From Dehalococcoidales bacterium (GTDB lineage: Bacteria; Chloroflexota; Dehalococcoidia; Dehalococcoidales; Fen-1064), in NCBI GenBank assembly GCA_030667735.1, contig DAOUVG010000060.1, positions 1-7,702 of the forward strand: a stretch of DNA of 7,702 nt. Reading direction: 5' to 3'. A model generated the notes under the pieces. The model was not told the DNA's origin and made no database searches. It saw only the letters and a program-made list of their open reading frames with translations. Every line of letters starts with the position of its first letter. Within the stretch, counting starts at the first letter, position 1. The translations under genes and the position numbers were made by a program. Shown here piece by piece: positions 6,490 to 7,702 of the stretch.

Positions 6490-6503
6490 GGAACACGGTC
6501 TCC
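6490..6503. promoter_or_regulatory. Candidate NrpR operator at the transcription start
   Basis: GGAA (6490-6493), six bases, then CTCC (6500-6503) differs by one base from the GGAA-N6-TTCC operator bound by NrpR in Methanococcus maripaludis. It begins three bases after the -10 box and covers the expected start point, the classic place for a repressor site. The gene downstream encodes an NrpR-type protein, so this would be autoregulation. Bacterial NrpR sites are poorly known and the match is imperfect, so confidence is moderate to low. Confidence 0.38.
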
Positions 6504-6538
6504 TCTAGCCTTATACCAGTGATTGACGGAGTATTGTG

Positions 6539-7534
6539 ATGGGATTTGAAACGCAGGATGTCGAGCGAAAGATGCTCGCTATATTGAAGGTTTTGAGTGA
6601 CTCTCAGGAAGCGGTTGGAGCCAGAGTCATTTCCCGCCACTTGAAAGACTACGGGGTTGAACTCGGAGAAAGAGCAGTCAGATACCATCTCAAGCTAATG
6701 GACGAGCGCGGGTTGACCAGGCTTCTGGGGCGTCGGGATGGTCGGGTACTCACTGAACAGGGAATTGAAGAGGTAAAGAGTGCTCTGGTCAAGGACAAGG
6801 TAGGTTACGCCATCTCCAGAATTGAGCTGCTTGCCTTCCGTACTGATTTCAATCCACAGAATCGCACCGGTTCTGTCCCGGTCAATATCTCCTTTTTCCC
6901 GAAGGGACAGTTCCAAAAGGCACTCCAGGTAATGAGCCCTGCTTTTGCCAGGGAAATTTGCGTTAGCGACCTGGTAGCGATAGCTCAAGAGGGTGAGAGA
7001 CTGGGTGATTTAGTAGTTCCCAAGGGCAAGGTAGGACTGGCTACGGTTTGCAGCATTGTGTTCAATGGCACCTCACTCAAGGCTGGTGTCCCTATGGCCT
7101 CCGGATTCTCCGGCATCCTTCAGGTTCGAAATAATGAGCCTGTCCGTTTCGTGGAGCTCATTCAGTATGCCGGATGTTCCCTTGACCCTTCCGAGGTATT
7201 CATCAGGGCCAGGATGACCTCGGTAACACAGGTATTAAGAACGGGAGAAGGTAAAATACTGGCCACCTACCGTGAGATACCGGCGCTCTGCCGACCGATA
7301 GTAGAGAATGTGGTGGCCAAAATGAAAGAGGCCGGATTGGGCGGTGTATTGGTGATGGGGAATGCCAGCGAGACGGTATGTGAAGTCCCGGTCGAACTTA
7401 ATCGTATTGGCTTAATCCTGGTTAATGGTTTGAATCCGGTGGCCACTGCTATGGAAGCTGGCCTGGATGTCGAGAACCAGGGCATGAGCACTGTTATGGA
7501 CTACCAACAGCTAATCAGATTCCAGGAGTTGTAA
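6539..7534 (+). CDS. nrpR: NrpR-type (DUF128) winged-helix transcriptional regulator
   Basis: This 331-residue protein has an N-terminal winged helix-turn-helix (about 8-80) with the recognition-helix segment GERAVRYHLKLMDERGL (43-59). A single NrpR/DUF128 effector domain follows (about 88-330), including SFFPKGQF (118-125), GVPMASGFSGILQV (183-196) and the glycine-rich LVNGLNPVATAMEAGLD (294-310). In methanogens NrpR represses nif and glnA promoters under ammonia sufficiency and is released by 2-oxoglutarate. The M. maripaludis protein carries two effector domains; this one has the shorter layout of one HTH and one domain, like NrpRI. The ATG at 6539 has GGAG seven bases upstream; an adjacent in-frame GTG at 6536 is spaced less well. 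It is transcribed from a perfect consensus promoter, and hisF starts three bases after its stop, so the two are probably cotranscribed. The targets in this organism cannot be told from the window. Confidence 0.88.
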   Translation: MGFETQDVERKMLAILKVLSDSQEAVGARVISRHLKDYGVELGERAVRYHLKLMDERGLTRLLGRRDGRVLTEQGIEEVKSALVKDKVGYAISRIELLAFRTDFNPQNRTGSVPVNISFFPKGQFQKALQVMSPAFAREICVSDLVAIAQEGERLGDLVVPKGKVGLATVCSIVFNGTSLKAGVPMASGFSGILQVRNNEPVRFVELIQYAGCSLDPSEVFIRARMTSVTQVLRTGEGKILATYREIPALCRPIVENVVAKMKEAGLGGVLVMGNASETVCEVPVELNRIGLILVNGLNPVATAMEAGLDVENQGMSTVMDYQQLIRFQEL

Positions 7535-7537
7535 AGC

Positions 7538-7702
7538 ATGAATAAGATTAAAATCATTCCGTGTCTGGACGTGAAAGAGGGGCGGGTGGTCAAGGGAGTC
7601 AAGTTTGTCAACCTGCAGGATGCCCGAGACCCGGTGGAAGCGGCAGAGGCCTATTGTCGGGAAGGGGCTGATGAGCTTGTTTTCCTCGACATCTTTGCTA
7701 CC
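7538..7702 (+). CDS. hisF: Imidazole glycerol phosphate synthase cyclase subunit HisF, N-terminal part
   Basis: The first 55 codons are present and the frame runs off the window. The start [20 protein letters not shown] carries the HisF signature IIPCLDV with the catalytic D11, followed by the conserved [16 protein letters not shown] and GADELVFLD segments of the first beta-alpha units of the TIM barrel. With HisH, which supplies ammonia from glutamine, HisF converts PRFAR to imidazole glycerol phosphate (histidine pathway) and AICAR (returned to purine synthesis). One visible difference is DIFAT where most members have DITAS or DITAT. AGGAG (7524-7528) lies nine bases before the ATG, inside the end of the regulator gene. 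The three-base gap to that gene implies translational and transcriptional linkage. Confidence 0.93.
   Translation, partial: MNKIKIIPCLDVKEGRVVKGVKFVNLQDARDPVEAAEAYCREGADELVFLDIFAT

Noticed and set aside
1..7702. CRISPR arrays, tRNA or rRNA genes, insertion sequences or prophage genes
   Set aside because: No regularly spaced direct repeats, cloverleaf-like segments, transposase motifs or phage-type proteins were found on either strand.

Overview
The window looks like bacterial chromosome with moderately high GC. It most resembles a Chloroflexota genome, possibly Dehalococcoidia-related. That guess rests on three things: a DUF128/NrpR-type nitrogen regulator (best known from methanogens, but also found in some Chloroflexota), a very large NorD-like VWA protein, and the mix of RecO, HisF and heme O synthase relatives. 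The taxonomic call is inference, since no rRNA or other marker gene is present.

Left part, + strand: the last 55 codons of a RecO-like DNA repair protein (1-170); a gap with a weak hairpin and a plausible sigma70 promoter; a small four-helix membrane protein (302-688); and a complete MBL-fold metallo-hydrolase with all metal ligands (786-1625). A convergent intergenic region (1626-1877) follows. It holds several nested inverted repeats but no convincing gene.

Middle, - strand: a heme O synthase-like UbiA prenyltransferase (1878-2744) lies downstream of a giant 1062-residue NorD/CbbO-like protein (3031-6219). The giant protein has about seven tandem 37-residue helical repeats, a zincin-like segment reading HQAGH instead of HEAGH, an acidic linker and a C-terminal VWA domain with an intact MIDAS. 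No MoxR/NorQ/CbbQ ATPase partner is visible. Heme O synthases and NorD proteins both serve the heme-copper oxidase/NO reductase superfamily in known systems, so their proximity may be meaningful, but this is only a hypothesis.

Right part, + strand: a divergent region (6220-6538) carries a perfect consensus promoter (TTGACA, 17 bp, TATAAT) for an NrpR-type regulator (6539-7534). Just past its -10 box is a near match to the methanogen NrpR operator (GGAA-N6-TTCC), and a perfect short palindrome overlaps the -35. Three bases after the regulator stops, hisF starts and runs off the end. The layout suggests an autoregulated nitrogen-status regulator cotranscribed with a histidine/purine-branch enzyme that uses ammonia from glutamine. 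The nrpR control region and the architecture of the giant VWA protein are the two most interesting features here.
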